DNA of 64,000 nt from an uncultured Sphingomonas sp. (GCF_913774285.1 NZ_CAJYHX010000025.1:1-64000), one strand, 5' to 3'; numbered from the stretch's first letter, positions 1-12,112 are shown. Translations and numbers: made by a program. The notes: a model not told the origin generated them from the letters alone.

Positions 1-462
1 CGTTTGTACCATCCAGTGACGACCGACGGCACCGGCATCTACTGCCACGCCAAGGTGCTGGTGATCGACGATGACGTGATCCGGATTGGATCGTCGAACT
101 TCAACAACCGCTCGTTGCGGCTCGACACCGAATGTGACGTGACGATCGCGGACGACGGCCCGCGCATCGCCGCGATCCGCGACGACCTGCTCGCCGAGCA
201 TCTGGACGTCGAGATGGCGCAGGTGAGCGAGGGCGTAAAGCGCGACGGGCTGATCGCGACCATCGAGCGGCTGCGTGGGCAAGACAAGACGCTGATCCCG
301 TACGAGGTGCCCGACCTGAACGGTGTCGAGGCGTGGCTGGCGGAGAACGAGGTGCTCGATCCCGAAGGCCCGGCGGAGATGTTCGAGGCCTTCGAGAAGC
401 GCGGACTGCTGCGTCGATTGAAGAACCGGCGGCATCGCCACCTTCGCCGTCATCGGCGCTAG
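1..462 (+). CDS. Phospholipase D-like / cardiolipin synthase family protein, C-terminal part (5' end outside window)
   Basis: [32 protein letters not shown] matches the second HKD motif of PLD-family enzymes; frame open to the window edge. Confidence 0.8.
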   Translation, partial: RLYHPVTTDGTGIYCHAKVLVIDDDVIRIGSSNFNNRSLRLDTECDVTIADDGPRIAAIRDDLLAEHLDVEMAQVSEGVKRDGLIATIERLRGQDKTLIPYEVPDLNGVEAWLAENEVLDPEGPAEMFEAFEKRGLLRRLKNRRHRHLRRHRR

Positions 463-535
463 GCACCGCCTCCCCCTCACGATGCCGGTGCTTGGCTGCT
501 GGTATCGACGCGCCTCCCCCGCTATGCGCGCGCAC

Positions 536-2770
<2,235 letters not shown>

Positions 2771-2773
2771 TGT

Positions 2774-2800
2774 TCGCCCCCGCTGCTCCGCGGCGGGGGC
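2774..2800. terminator. Strong GC hairpin between convergent purL and lacI-type gene
   Basis: cgcccccgctgctccgcggcgggggcg self-complementary, 4 nt after purL stop. Confidence 0.5.
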
Positions 2801-2852
2801 GGCATTCAGCAAGAGTCGACGCCCTCCCCCGGCAGGGGGAAGTTGGGAACGC

Positions 2853-3863
2853 TCAGCCTTTCGGCGCGGGGCCAGTCGTGGAGCGCACCATCAGCTCGTG
2901 CTCCAGCATCACTTGCGGCGTCACCGCGGTCCCCGCCAGCATCAGGTCCGCCGCGGCATAGGCGAGTTCGCGCACCGGCTGCCGGATCGTGGTGAGCGGC
3001 GGCCAGACCGCACGCGCCAGGTCCGAATCGTCGAAGCCGGCGATCGAAAGGGCCTCGGGCACCGCGATGTCCGCCTCGTGCGCCGCTGCGAGCGCACCGG
3101 CAGCCATGTCGTCATTACCCGCGAAGATCGCTGTGGGCCGGGGCCTGCGCCCGAACAGCGCGCGTGCCGCCGCACCGCCCGAAGCAAAGCTGTAATCGCC
3201 TGCGATCACCAGCGCCGGATCGAAGGCGATGCCGTGCGCTTCCAGCTCCTGCCGGTAGCCCGCAAGGCGGTCCGCGGACGAAACATGGCTTTCGGGACCG
3301 CGGACGAAGGCGATCTTGCGATGGCCCAGCTGGATCAGGTGCCGGGTGATCTCGCGCGCCGCCGCTACGTCGTTCATGGTCGTCGCCAGTCCATGATCCT
3401 TTCGGAGCCCCGGCGCGATCCGGACATAGGGCAGCTTGCGTTTATCGAGCGCCTCGATCAGTTCGGGCATCTCGGTCAGCGGCGGCGACAGGATCAGCCC
3501 GTCGAGATGCGCCTCGTCGACCAGCGCCATCACATCGGGCACCATGTCCGGCGCGGCGCTGTCGATCGGCTGCATCAGCAGGCGGTAGCCCAGCTCGTGG
3601 CAGCGCTCCAGCGCACCCGACTGGATGTGGAAGACGTAATAGGGGCTGGGATTGTCGTAGAGCAGCGCCACCTGGAACGAGCGCCGCCCGGCCAGCGTGC
3701 GCGCGGCATGGCTCGGCCGGAAGTTGAGCTGCGCCACCACTTCCTCGACGCGCCGCCGTGTCTCGTCGCTGACATGCTTTTCGTTGTTGAGCACACGGGA
3801 GACGGTCTTGAACGACACGCCGGCGATCTTCGAGACTTCCTTGATCGTCGGGCGGCCGGCCAT
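2853..3863 (-). CDS. LacI family transcriptional regulator
   Basis: MAGRPTIKEVSKIAGVSFKTVSRVLNNEKHVSDETRRRV HTH plus periplasmic-binding-like sensor domain. Confidence 0.93.
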   Translation of the reverse strand: MAGRPTIKEVSKIAGVSFKTVSRVLNNEKHVSDETRRRVEEVVAQLNFRPSHAARTLAGRRSFQVALLYDNPSPYYVFHIQSGALERCHELGYRLLMQPIDSAAPDMVPDVMALVDEAHLDGLILSPPLTEMPELIEALDKRKLPYVRIAPGLRKDHGLATTMNDVAAAREITRHLIQLGHRKIAFVRGPESHVSSADRLAGYRQELEAHGIAFDPALVIAGDYSFASGGAAARALFGRRPRPTAIFAGNDDMAAGALAAAHEADIAVPEALSIAGFDDSDLARAVWPPLTTIRQPVRELAYAAADLMLAGTAVTPQVMLEHELMVRSTTGPAPKG

Positions 3864-3995
3864 TCTCACTCCTTCGCGACAAGCGTCATTTCGGCATTGC
3901 AACATGCTCTTTGCGACAGCTTGTAGCGCGGACGTTCCGGCTTTGCACGAATTTTGGACAGCGCTGCCAGGCCGCGGGCCCGGCAGTGCCTCGCC

Positions 3996-6239
3996 TCAGC
4001 GCTTGCGCCCGTTGTGGCGGATGTTGCCGGGGCGGCCGCGGCGGTGGATCACCCGCTTGGGCGCGCCCTTGCCGGGCCTGCCGGTGCGCTGCGGACCACC
4101 CGCCGAACCCTTGCCGTCGGGCAGCTCGAAGCGCAGCGCGCCGGAGACGGGGTTCGCCTCCACCAGCCGCAGCTCGATCCGCTGGCCGAGGGTGAATTCT
4201 TCGCCGCTATGCTCGCCGACCAGCCGCTTGCCCGCTTCGTCGAAGTGGAAATATTCCGCGCCCAAGTCGCGCGCGGCGACCAGCCCGTCGCCGCCGACAC
4301 CGTCGACGGTGGCGAAGAAGCCGAAATTCTGGACCCCGGTGATCCGCGCCTCCATCACCTCGCCAACATGCGCGGCGAGATAGGCGGCGACATAGCGGTC
4401 GATCGTCTCGCGCTCGGCCTCCATGGCGCGGCGTTCGAGCTGGCTGATCGACTCGCCGATCCGGTCCATGCTACCGGCTTCCTCCGCGGTCAGCCCGCCC
4501 GGCCCGAGCCGATAGGCGTCGACCAGCGCGCGGTGCACGACGAGATCGGCATAGCGGCGGATCGGCGAGGTGAAGTGCGCATAGGAGCCGAGCGCCAGCC
4601 CGAAATGGCCGACATTCTCCGGGCCGTAATAGGCCTGGGTCTGGGTGCGCAGCACCTGCTCCATCACCTGCGGGCGGAACTCCTCCTCGCCGACGCGGTC
4701 GAGGATGCGATTGAAGGTGGCCGGGCGGATCACCTGGCCGAGCGCGAACTCGATGTCGAAAGTCTTCAGATATTCCTTGAGCGCGGTGAGCTTCTCGCGC
4801 GCCGGCGGTTCGTGGATGCGGTACATCACCGGCGTCTTCTTCGCCTCCAGCGCCTTGGCGGCGGCGACGTTGGCGGCGATCATGTAATCCTCGATAAGCT
4901 TGTGCGCATCGAGCCGCTCGCGCGGCGCGACCGAGAGGATGCGCCCCTTCTCATCGAGCACGATGCGGCGCTCGGGCAGGTCGAGGTCCAGCGGCTCGCG
5001 TTTGTCGCGCGCTGCGTTCAGCGCGTGCCAGCAGTCCCAGAGCGGGCGGAGGGCGGTTTCGGTGAGCGGGTTGTCGAGATCGCCGTCGATCGCCGCCTGC
5101 GCGTCCTCATAGGCGATATTGGCCGCGAGCCGCACCACGGCCCGCGTGAAGCGCCAGCTCTTGAGCGTGCCGCTCTTGGTCACCTGCAGATGGCAGGCGA
5201 GCGCCGCGCGGTCGACATCCTCCTTCAGCGAGCAGACGTCCGCCGAGAGCACTTCCGGCAGCATCGGCACGACGCGATCGGGAAAATAGACCGAGTTGCC
5301 CCGCTTGCGCGCCTCGCGGTCCAGCTCCGAACCAGGGCGGACGTAGAAGGAGACGTCGGCAATCGCGACGATCGCCTTCCACCCGCCCTCGTTGGCGGGA
5401 TCGTCGTCGGGGGTCGCCCAGACGGCATCGTCATGATCGCGCGCATCGGCGGGGTCGATCGCGACGATCGGCAGATGGCGCAGATCCTCGCGCCCCTCGC
5501 CCAGCGGCTGCCTGGCGACGCGTTCGGCCTCCTCCAACAACTCTTCGGAGAAGACGTTAGGAATGCCATGGCGGTGAATTGCGATCAGCGAGAAGCTGCG
5601 CGGCGCGAACGGATCGCCGAGCCGCTCGACCACCCGCGCGGTGATCCGCGGCGGTCGCCCGGCCTTCTCGGCCAGCACCAGGTCGCCGGGCTCGGCACCG
5701 CCGGCGTCGGAGACCGGCCAGCTCCGCCGCTCCTTCTTCTCCACGCCTTGCAGCCAGAGCTTGCCGCCCTCCTCGTGGAGCACGCCGAGCATCAGTTCCT
5801 CGCCGCGCGCGAGCGTTTTCATCGGATGCGCGATCCAGCCGTTGCCGGCCTCCTCGGTGCGAGCGAGGATGCGATCCCCCACCCCCAGCGCCGAGCGCTT
5901 GCCGCGCATCTCGCGGACACGCAGCCGGGGTGCTGGGACATGTTCGGCCTCCCAGCGCTCGGGCACCGCCCAGGTGGTATCGCCGTCCGCGTCGGTGATC
6001 CGCAGCACGGTCACCTTGGGCAGCCCGCCCATCTTGTGGAAGGCGCGGCCGGGGGCGACGTCGATCAGCCCCTCGTCGGTCATGTCCTTGAGGAGCGCCT
6101 TGAGCAGGATCTTGTCCTGCGCGCTCAGCCCGAACGCCTTGGCGATCTCGCGCTTGCCGGCGGGCGTGTTGGAGGATGCGATGAAATCGAGAATCTGCTG
6201 CCGCGTCGGCAGCCCTGCGCTTGTTCTGTTCTTAGCCAT
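3996..6239 (-). CDS. rnr: Ribonuclease R
   Basis: RNB domain (AIDPADARDHDDAVW, YAHFTSPIRRYADLVVHRAL) with C-terminal S1-like domain and basic tail. Confidence 0.95.
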   Translation of the reverse strand: MAKNRTSAGLPTRQQILDFIASSNTPAGKREIAKAFGLSAQDKILLKALLKDMTDEGLIDVAPGRAFHKMGGLPKVTVLRITDADGDTTWAVPERWEAEHVPAPRLRVREMRGKRSALGVGDRILARTEEAGNGWIAHPMKTLARGEELMLGVLHEEGGKLWLQGVEKKERRSWPVSDAGGAEPGDLVLAEKAGRPPRITARVVERLGDPFAPRSFSLIAIHRHGIPNVFSEELLEEAERVARQPLGEGREDLRHLPIVAIDPADARDHDDAVWATPDDDPANEGGWKAIVAIADVSFYVRPGSELDREARKRGNSVYFPDRVVPMLPEVLSADVCSLKEDVDRAALACHLQVTKSGTLKSWRFTRAVVRLAANIAYEDAQAAIDGDLDNPLTETALRPLWDCWHALNAARDKREPLDLDLPERRIVLDEKGRILSVAPRERLDAHKLIEDYMIAANVAAAKALEAKKTPVMYRIHEPPAREKLTALKEYLKTFDIEFALGQVIRPATFNRILDRVGEEEFRPQVMEQVLRTQTQAYYGPENVGHFGLALGSYAHFTSPIRRYADLVVHRALVDAYRLGPGGLTAEEAGSMDRIGESISQLERRAMEAERETIDRYVAAYLAAHVGEVMEARITGVQNFGFFATVDGVGGDGLVAARDLGAEYFHFDEAGKRLVGEHSGEEFTLGQRIELRLVEANPVSGALRFELPDGKGSAGGPQRTGRPGKGAPKRVIHRRGRPGNIRHNGRKR

Positions 6240-6327
6240 TGGCCCCCAACATAGGCACGATCGGCGCGAACGTCACCTGCGGGCTCCGTAAAAGCGCGGG
6301 GCGCGCCATGGTAAGCGCCGCCTTCAC

Positions 6328-6333
6328 TATAAT
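6328..6333 (+). promoter_or_regulatory. Consensus -10 hexamer TATAAT upstream of small ORF 6370-6516
   Basis: ttcacTATAATggattg; no clear -35 box. Confidence 0.4.
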
Positions 6334-6369
6334 GGATTGTGGATCCTGTGTGATTTGAGGAGTCCGTCC

Positions 6370-6516
6370 ATGGCTATTTCGCGTTGTCTACTCATCGGTG
6401 CCGCGCTCGGCACCTGCGTCGCGTTCGTTGCACACGCCACGAACCCGCATCCCGCCAAACCCGTGCGACCGGTGATGCAGGTTGCGGCGCTGGAGCGCGT
6501 TACCAGCGATAGTTGA
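6370..6516 (+). CDS. Small secreted peptide candidate, 48 aa (MAISRCLLIGAALGTCVAFVAHATNPHPAKPVRPVMQVAALERVTSDS)
   Basis: ATG preceded by gaggag 8 nt upstream, signal-peptide-like N terminus with AHA cleavage-like site, TATAAT upstream; below the ORF-track length cutoff. Confidence 0.5.
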   Translation: MAISRCLLIGAALGTCVAFVAHATNPHPAKPVRPVMQVAALERVTSDS

Positions 6517-7099
6517 AGCTGACGCTGATCCGCTTGTCCTTGGCCGCACCCGGCGGGACTTCGTGGCGCAGCCAGCTTTCCCAGAGCAGCACCGTGCCGA
6601 CGTCCGGCACCACCTCGATGAACGGCTGGAGCGATTCCGGCGCATCGGGCCGCCGCGTCGGCGCGGCCATCATCATCGCCAGCCGCGGGTCTTCCAGCTT
6701 GAGCCCGCGCGCGCCCTGCGGCAGCGCCACATAGACGGTGCCCGACACCACGCTGTGGGGGTGGATATGCGCGCCGTGGCCGCCCTTGCCGTCGAGCACG
6801 TTGACCCACAGGCTGTCGAGCTTGAGCTTGCGCCCGGCGAGATCGAACGCGCAGGCCTCGGCGAACCTGGCGACATGCTTGTCGAGCAGCCGCTTTAGAT
6901 CGGCAAAGGCCGGGTCGCGGATCGGCAAGTCGTTCAGCGAGGCATAGCTGGTGTAGCCGCGATAGTGGTTCTCGCGGCACCAGCGGCGGCCGGCGCTGTC
7001 GTCCTCGGCCAGTTGCAGGCACGAGGCTTCGAGATCGGCGACCAGCGCGTCGTCGCCCAGCGGCTGCTGGTAGAGCAGGGTCGAAAACAGCGTGCGCAT
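6500..7099 (-). CDS. TIGR02466-like putative 2OG-Fe(II) oxygenase
   Basis: MRTLFSTLLYQQPL..., AHIHPHSVVSGTVYV, SWLRHEVPP, KRISVSFNYRW motifs; start overlaps ilvA stop (ATGA). Confidence 0.8.
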   Translation of the reverse strand: MRTLFSTLLYQQPLGDDALVADLEASCLQLAEDDSAGRRWCRENHYRGYTSYASLNDLPIRDPAFADLKRLLDKHVARFAEACAFDLAGRKLKLDSLWVNVLDGKGGHGAHIHPHSVVSGTVYVALPQGARGLKLEDPRLAMMMAAPTRRPDAPESLQPFIEVVPDVGTVLLWESWLRHEVPPGAAKDKRISVSFNYRW

Positions 7100-8343
7100 C
7101 AGGCGGACTCGACCATGCTCACTTCGTACTGGGCGCGGCGCAGCGCGGTGATCAGCCGGTCGAGATGGTTGCGGTCGCGCGTCTCGCACTCGATGTCGGT
7201 CACCAGCCCCTTGGCGGGCAGCGAGGTGAACACGCGCTGGTGATAGACCTCGATGATGTTGACGCCCTGCTCGTGGAAGATCCGCGCGACATGGAACAGC
7301 GCGCCCGGACGGTCCTGTAGCCGGATGCGCAGGCGCGCCAGCCGCCCAGAGCGGGCAAGATCGCGTAGCAGCACGTTCGCCAGCAGCCGGGTGTCGATAT
7401 TGCCGCCGCACAGGATGGTGCCGACGGTCTTGCCCTTGAAGCGCTCGGGCTCGGAGAGCAGCGCAGCGAGCCCCGCGGCCCCTGCCCCTTCAACCACCGT
7501 CTTCTCGATCTGGAGCAGCAGGCTCACCGCCTCTTCCAGCCGGCGTTCGCCGACCAGCACGATGTCGTCGACCAGCGCCTCGACGATCTTCGCCGTCATG
7601 TTGCCCGGATACTTCACCGCGATGCCCTCGGCGAGCGTGTCGCCCGCGCACGGCATCTCGGTGTGGTGCACCCGGTTGTACATCGACGGGTAGAGCTCGG
7701 CCTGGACGCCCAGCACCTCGATCGGCCGGTCCTGCGCCTTGGCGACGACTGCCGCACCCGAAATCAGCCCGCCCCCGCCGATCGGCACGACCAGCGTATC
7801 GATGCCCGGCACGTCCTCGAGCAGTTCCAGCGTCGCGGTGCCCTGGCCCGCGATCACGCGGGGATCGTCGAACGGGTGAATGAAGGTATAGCCCTTCTCT
7901 GCCTCCAGCTCGCGGGAGTGCGCATAGGCAGCGTCGAAGGTCTCGCCGTGCAGCACGACATTGGCGCCGTGGCCTTCGGTCTGCGTCACCTTCACGATCG
8001 GCGTGTTCTTCGGCATCACGATCGTGCTGGGGATGCCCAGCCGCGTCGCGTGATAGGCGAGGCCCTGCGCGTGGTTGCCGGCCGAGGCGGCGATCACGCC
8101 CTTGGATCGCGCCTCCGCATCCAGCTGCAGCAGCGTGTTGAGCGCGCCGCGTTCCTTATAGGCGGCGGTGAACTGGAGATTCTCGAACTTGAGATACACA
8201 TTCGCGCCGGTGAGCTGCGAGAGCGTGCGGCTGTGCAGCGTCGGTGTGCGCACCACCGCGCCCGAAATTCGCTCGGCCGCCGCACGAACATCGGCGATGG
8301 ACACGGGGAGCGATGCGGGCGCTGGTGCTGCTTTGGTAGCCAT
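7099..8343 (-). CDS. ilvA: Threonine ammonia-lyase (threonine dehydratase) with C-terminal ACT-like domain
   Basis: YLKFENLQFTAAYKERGALNTLLQL PLP-lysine region, ASAGNHAQGLAY, GGGGLISG; ACT-like RLRIRLQDRPGALFHVARIF. Confidence 0.93.
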   Translation of the reverse strand: MATKAAPAPASLPVSIADVRAAAERISGAVVRTPTLHSRTLSQLTGANVYLKFENLQFTAAYKERGALNTLLQLDAEARSKGVIAASAGNHAQGLAYHATRLGIPSTIVMPKNTPIVKVTQTEGHGANVVLHGETFDAAYAHSRELEAEKGYTFIHPFDDPRVIAGQGTATLELLEDVPGIDTLVVPIGGGGLISGAAVVAKAQDRPIEVLGVQAELYPSMYNRVHHTEMPCAGDTLAEGIAVKYPGNMTAKIVEALVDDIVLVGERRLEEAVSLLLQIEKTVVEGAGAAGLAALLSEPERFKGKTVGTILCGGNIDTRLLANVLLRDLARSGRLARLRIRLQDRPGALFHVARIFHEQGVNIIEVYHQRVFTSLPAKGLVTDIECETRDRNHLDRLITALRRAQYEVSMVESA

Positions 8344-8388
8344 AGGCTTCCCGCCTAGACCATCTGGCGCGGCAGGGGAACAGGCCCT

Positions 8389-10056
8389 ATGCCCGCACCC
8401 ATGTTCACGCGCCTCAAGCGGCTTGCCGCCGCCACCGCCCTGCTGCTCGCGCCCGCCGCCCAGGCCGATGGAATCGTTGACAATGTCAACGGCATCACGC
8501 TCGACGCCAAGGGCGCCGTGGTGCGCTTCGAGGCGCTGCAGATCGATCCCTATGGCAAGGTCGTCGCGGTCTACGCCAAGGGGCAGAAGCGGCCGAAGAA
8601 GCTGGTCTGGCGGCTCGACCTCAAGGGCGCGACGATCGTGCCGGGCATGATCGATGGGCATGGCCATTTCATGGGGCTCGGCTTCCAGCAGCTCCAGCTC
8701 GACCTCTCGGCCACCACCAGCCTCGACGACGCCCTCGCCCGCATCGGCGACTATGCGGGCAAGAGCCGGGCGAAATGGGTGCTCGGCCGCGGCTGGAACC
8801 AGGAAGCCTGGAAGCTAGGCCGCTTTCCCACCGCCGCCGATCTCGACCGCGCGGTGAGCGACCGCCCGGTGTGGCTGGAGCGGGTCGACGGCCATGCCGG
8901 CTGGGCGAACAGCAAGGCGCTGGAACTCGCCGGCATCACCGCCGCGACCAAGGATCCCGCCGGCGGCCGCATCGAACGCGATGCGAGCGGCAAGCCCACC
9001 GGCGTGCTGGTCGATGCCGCGACCGAGCTGGTCGCCAAGGTCGTGCCCCAGCCGACCCCGCGCGAGCGCAACGCGGCCTTCCTCGCGGCGCAGCAGAAAT
9101 TGCTCTCGCTCGGCATCACTGCGACGGCCGATATGGGCACCACGGTCGACGACTGGGAGACGATGCGCGGCATGGCCGATATCGGCCAGCTCCACCTGCG
9201 CATCCTGAGCTATGCGCACGGCGTCGACACCGCGCTGCGCGTGGCGGGCGCCGGGCCGACGCCCTGGCTCTATGGCGATCGGCTGCGGATGGGCGGCATC
9301 AAGCTCTATGCCGATGGCGCGCTCGGCTCGCGCGGGGCGTGGCTCAAGTCCGACTATAGCGACGCGCCGGGCAACAAGGGACTGGGCTTCCTCACCGACG
9401 ACCAGCTGCTCAACCTGATGGCGCGTGGCGCGATGGACAATTTCCAGATCGCCGTCCACGCGATCGGCGACCGCGCCAACCAGCAGGTGCTCGACGCGAT
9501 CGAGATCCTGTCCGAGACCTATAAGGGCGATCGCCGCTGGCGGATCGAGCATGCCCAGATCATCGATCCCAAGGATCTGCCGCGCTTTGCCAAATATGGC
9601 ACGATCGCCTCGATGCAGCCGGTCCATGAGACCAGCGACCGACTGATGGCGGAAGCGCGGCTGGGGCCCGACCGTCTCGCCGGCGCCTATGCCTGGAAGA
9701 CGATGCTGCGCAACGGCACGCACCTCGCCTTCGGCTCCGACTATCCGGTCGAGAGCCCCGATCCTTGGGCAGGCTGGGCGGCGAGCTTCACCCGGCAGGA
9801 TGCGGCCGGCAATCCGCCGGGCGGCTGGCGCCCCGAGGAGAAGCTGACCCGCGAAGAAGGCTGGGCGGGCTTCACCATCGGCGCGGCCTATGCCGGGTTC
9901 GCCGACGACAAGATCGGGCGGCTGGCGCCGGGGCTGTGGGCCGACTTCCTGATCCTCGATCGCGATCCGCTGACGGTCTCGCCGACGGAGCTGCGCGGTA
10001 CCAAGGTGGTAGAGACCTGGGTGGGCGGACGCCGCGCCTGGGGCGCGAAGCCCTGA
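8389..10056 (+). CDS. Amidohydrolase family protein (YtcJ-like), secreted or periplasmic
   Basis: Signal-like N terminus; VPGMIDGHGHF, FQIAVHAIGDRANQQVLDAIE, HLAFGSDYPVESPDPWAGW. Confidence 0.88.
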   Translation: MPAPMFTRLKRLAAATALLLAPAAQADGIVDNVNGITLDAKGAVVRFEALQIDPYGKVVAVYAKGQKRPKKLVWRLDLKGATIVPGMIDGHGHFMGLGFQQLQLDLSATTSLDDALARIGDYAGKSRAKWVLGRGWNQEAWKLGRFPTAADLDRAVSDRPVWLERVDGHAGWANSKALELAGITAATKDPAGGRIERDASGKPTGVLVDAATELVAKVVPQPTPRERNAAFLAAQQKLLSLGITATADMGTTVDDWETMRGMADIGQLHLRILSYAHGVDTALRVAGAGPTPWLYGDRLRMGGIKLYADGALGSRGAWLKSDYSDAPGNKGLGFLTDDQLLNLMARGAMDNFQIAVHAIGDRANQQVLDAIEILSETYKGDRRWRIEHAQIIDPKDLPRFAKYGTIASMQPVHETSDRLMAEARLGPDRLAGAYAWKTMLRNGTHLAFGSDYPVESPDPWAGWAASFTRQDAAGNPPGGWRPEEKLTREEGWAGFTIGAAYAGFADDKIGRLAPGLWADFLILDRDPLTVSPTELRGTKVVETWVGGRRAWGAKP

Positions 10057-10060
10057 GCTG

Positions 10061-10708
10061 ATGTTCCGGCTGGTGATGGCCGGCGCGCAGTGGCGCGACC
10101 GGATCGGCGCGGCGCTGGGCGGCGCGATCGGGATCGGGGTGACGGCATGGGTTTCGGCGCTGGCGGGATTCGACCGCACGACGTCGATCCTGCTGGCAGC
10201 ACCGATCGGCGCTTCGGCGGTGCTGGTGTTCGCGGTGCCTTCCAGCCCGCTTGCCCAGCCGTGGCGGGTGATCGGCGGGAACGTCATCTCGGCCTTGGTT
10301 GGGCTGGCGGTGGCGCTTTGGCTCGGGCACGGCGCCCTTGCCGCAGGCGTAGCGGTGGGGCTGGCGATCCTCGTCTTGTCGCTGACCCGCAGCCTCCACC
10401 CGCCGGGCGGGGGCACGGTGCTGCTGCCGGTGCTGGCGCCTGCGGTGCTGGCGAAGGGGCTGGGCTTCGTGCTGCTGCCGATCGGCGTCAACGCCGTGCT
10501 GCTGACGCTGTGCGGGCTGCTCGTCCACCGCTTCACCGGCCATAGCTATCCGCACCGGGTGCAGCCCGCTCCGCCCGCACCCGGGCTGCTGCCGGAGGAT
10601 GTCGACGCGGCGCTGGAGGAAGCGGGCGAAGCCTTCGACGTCAGCCGCGAGGACTTGCTGGCGCTGCTGGCACGCGCCGAACACCATGCGGCGGCACGAC
10701 GCGGGTAA
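10061..10708 (+). CDS. HPP family membrane protein
   Basis: TTSILLAAPIGASAVLVFAVPSSPLAQPWRVIGGNVISALVG... TRSLHPPGGGTVLLPVL. Confidence 0.85.
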   Translation: MFRLVMAGAQWRDRIGAALGGAIGIGVTAWVSALAGFDRTTSILLAAPIGASAVLVFAVPSSPLAQPWRVIGGNVISALVGLAVALWLGHGALAAGVAVGLAILVLSLTRSLHPPGGGTVLLPVLAPAVLAKGLGFVLLPIGVNAVLLTLCGLLVHRFTGHSYPHRVQPAPPAPGLLPEDVDAALEEAGEAFDVSREDLLALLARAEHHAAARRG

Positions 10709-10717
10709 AGCAAGCAA

Positions 10718-10829
10718 AAAGCCCCTCCCCTTCAGGGGAGGGGTTGGGGTGAGGGATGACCGACGAGCAATGGACTCGCTACCAGCTCAGGCCCCACCCC
10801 CAACCCCTCCCCTGAAGGGGAGGGGCTTT
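10718..10829. repeat. Inverted pair of REP-like GC-rich palindromes (BIME-like)
   Basis: AAAGCCCCTCCCCTTCAGGGGAGGGGTTGGGG at 10718 and its near-exact reverse complement ending at 10829. Confidence 0.85.
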
Positions 10830-10830
10830 G

Positions 10831-11235
10831 TTAGGTCAGCACGCGCAGCAACGGCGGTCCCAGCGTCAGCAGCCCGATCGCCGCAGCCGCGAGCGACGCC
10901 ACCAGCACACCGCCGGCCGCTAGGTCCTTGATCCGGCCGATCGCGGGGTCGAAGTCCGGGCAGATCCGGTCGCAAAGATCCTCGATCGCGGTGTTGAACG
11001 CCTCCGCCAGCCAGACCAGCGCGATCGCGAGGACCAGCCAGCGCCACTCGGCGGACGAAAGCCGCAGCGCAGCACCGACAGCCACCGCACCAGCCGATGC
11101 CGCCAGATGCACCCGCGCGTTGTGCTCCTCGTGCACCAGCACGCGCAGCCCGCGGATCGCGTAGCGAAAGCTCTTCAGGCGCGCGGAAATGCTGAAGCGT
11201 TTCGGCGCGGCAGGTCTGTCGGTCGGCATCGTCAT
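10831..11235 (-). CDS. dgkA: Diacylglycerol kinase
   Basis: EEHNARVHLAASAG, WLAEAFNTAIEDLCDRICPDFDPAIGRIKDLAAGGVLV is the DgkA signature. Confidence 0.93.
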   Translation of the reverse strand: MTMPTDRPAAPKRFSISARLKSFRYAIRGLRVLVHEEHNARVHLAASAGAVAVGAALRLSSAEWRWLVLAIALVWLAEAFNTAIEDLCDRICPDFDPAIGRIKDLAAGGVLVASLAAAAIGLLTLGPPLLRVLT

Positions 11236-11280
11236 CCAACCAGCGTGGCCGATCCGGCAGCCCACGACCACCCCGCAACG

Positions 11281-11315
11281 AAAAAGGCCGCCGCCACCCG
11301 GAGGTGACGACGGCC
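11281..11315 (-). terminator. Intrinsic terminator downstream of ctrA
   Basis: On minus strand GGCCGTCGTCACCTCCGGGTGGCGGCGGCC followed by TTTTT. Confidence 0.8.
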
Positions 11316-11342
11316 CTGCCCCTGCGTGATCTCGCGAAAAAA

Positions 11343-12050
11343 TCAGGCGACCTGGCTGTCCGCCTGCATACCCTCGTCCGGCTCGCGCAGCACATAGCCG
11401 CGGCCCCAGACGGTCTCGATATAATTGTCGCCCTCGCATGCCATGCTGAGCTTCTTGCGCAGCTTGCAGATGAAGACGTCGATGATCTTGAGTTCCGGCT
11501 CGTCCATGCCGCCATAGAGATGGTTGAGGAACATCTCCTTGGTCAGCGTGGTGCCCTTGCGGAGCGAGAGCAGCTCCAGCATCGCATATTCCTTGCCGGT
11601 CAGGTGCACGCGGGCGCCGTCGACCTCGACGGTCTTGGCGTCCAGGTTCACCGCCAGCTTGCCGGTGCGGATGACCGACTGCGAATGGCCCTTCGAGCGG
11701 CGCACCACGGCGTGAATGCGGGCGACCAGCTCTTCGCGGTGGAACGGCTTGGTCACGTAATCGTCGGCGCCGAAGCCGAACGAGCGCACCTTCGAATCCA
11801 TCTCGCTGATGCCCGAAAGGATCAGCACCGGGGTCTGCACCCGCGCGGTGCGCACCTTCTTCAGCACGTCATAGCCGTGCATGTCCGGCAGGTTCAGATC
11901 GAGCAGAATGATGTCGTAGTCATACAGCTTGGCGAGGTCCAAACCTTCCTCACCGAGGTCGGTCGTGTAGACGTTGAACCCTTCGCCCGAAAGGATCAGT
12001 TCGATCGCCTTGGCTGTGCTAGGCTCGTCTTCGATCAGCAGCACGCGCAT
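11343..12050 (-). CDS. ctrA: Cell cycle response regulator CtrA
   Basis: [67 protein letters not shown]; OmpR-type DNA-binding domain. Confidence 0.95.
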   Translation of the reverse strand: MRVLLIEDEPSTAKAIELILSGEGFNVYTTDLGEEGLDLAKLYDYDIILLDLNLPDMHGYDVLKKVRTARVQTPVLILSGISEMDSKVRSFGFGADDYVTKPFHREELVARIHAVVRRSKGHSQSVIRTGKLAVNLDAKTVEVDGARVHLTGKEYAMLELLSLRKGTTLTKEMFLNHLYGGMDEPELKIIDVFICKLRKKLSMACEGDNYIETVWGRGYVLREPDEGMQADSQVA

Positions 12051-12112
12051 TGCCGGTTCCCCTGTCCACACCACACGACGTAGCCCCGATGCCCGACGCG
12101 CTGGACGCTTCA

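Noticed and set aside
3954-6254. 766-aa plus-strand ORF opposite rnr
   Set aside because: Antisense of ribonuclease R; no domain recognised.
10599-10931. 110-aa plus-strand ORF spanning the REP-like element
   Set aside because: Runs through the palindromes and antisense to dgkA; no coding signal.
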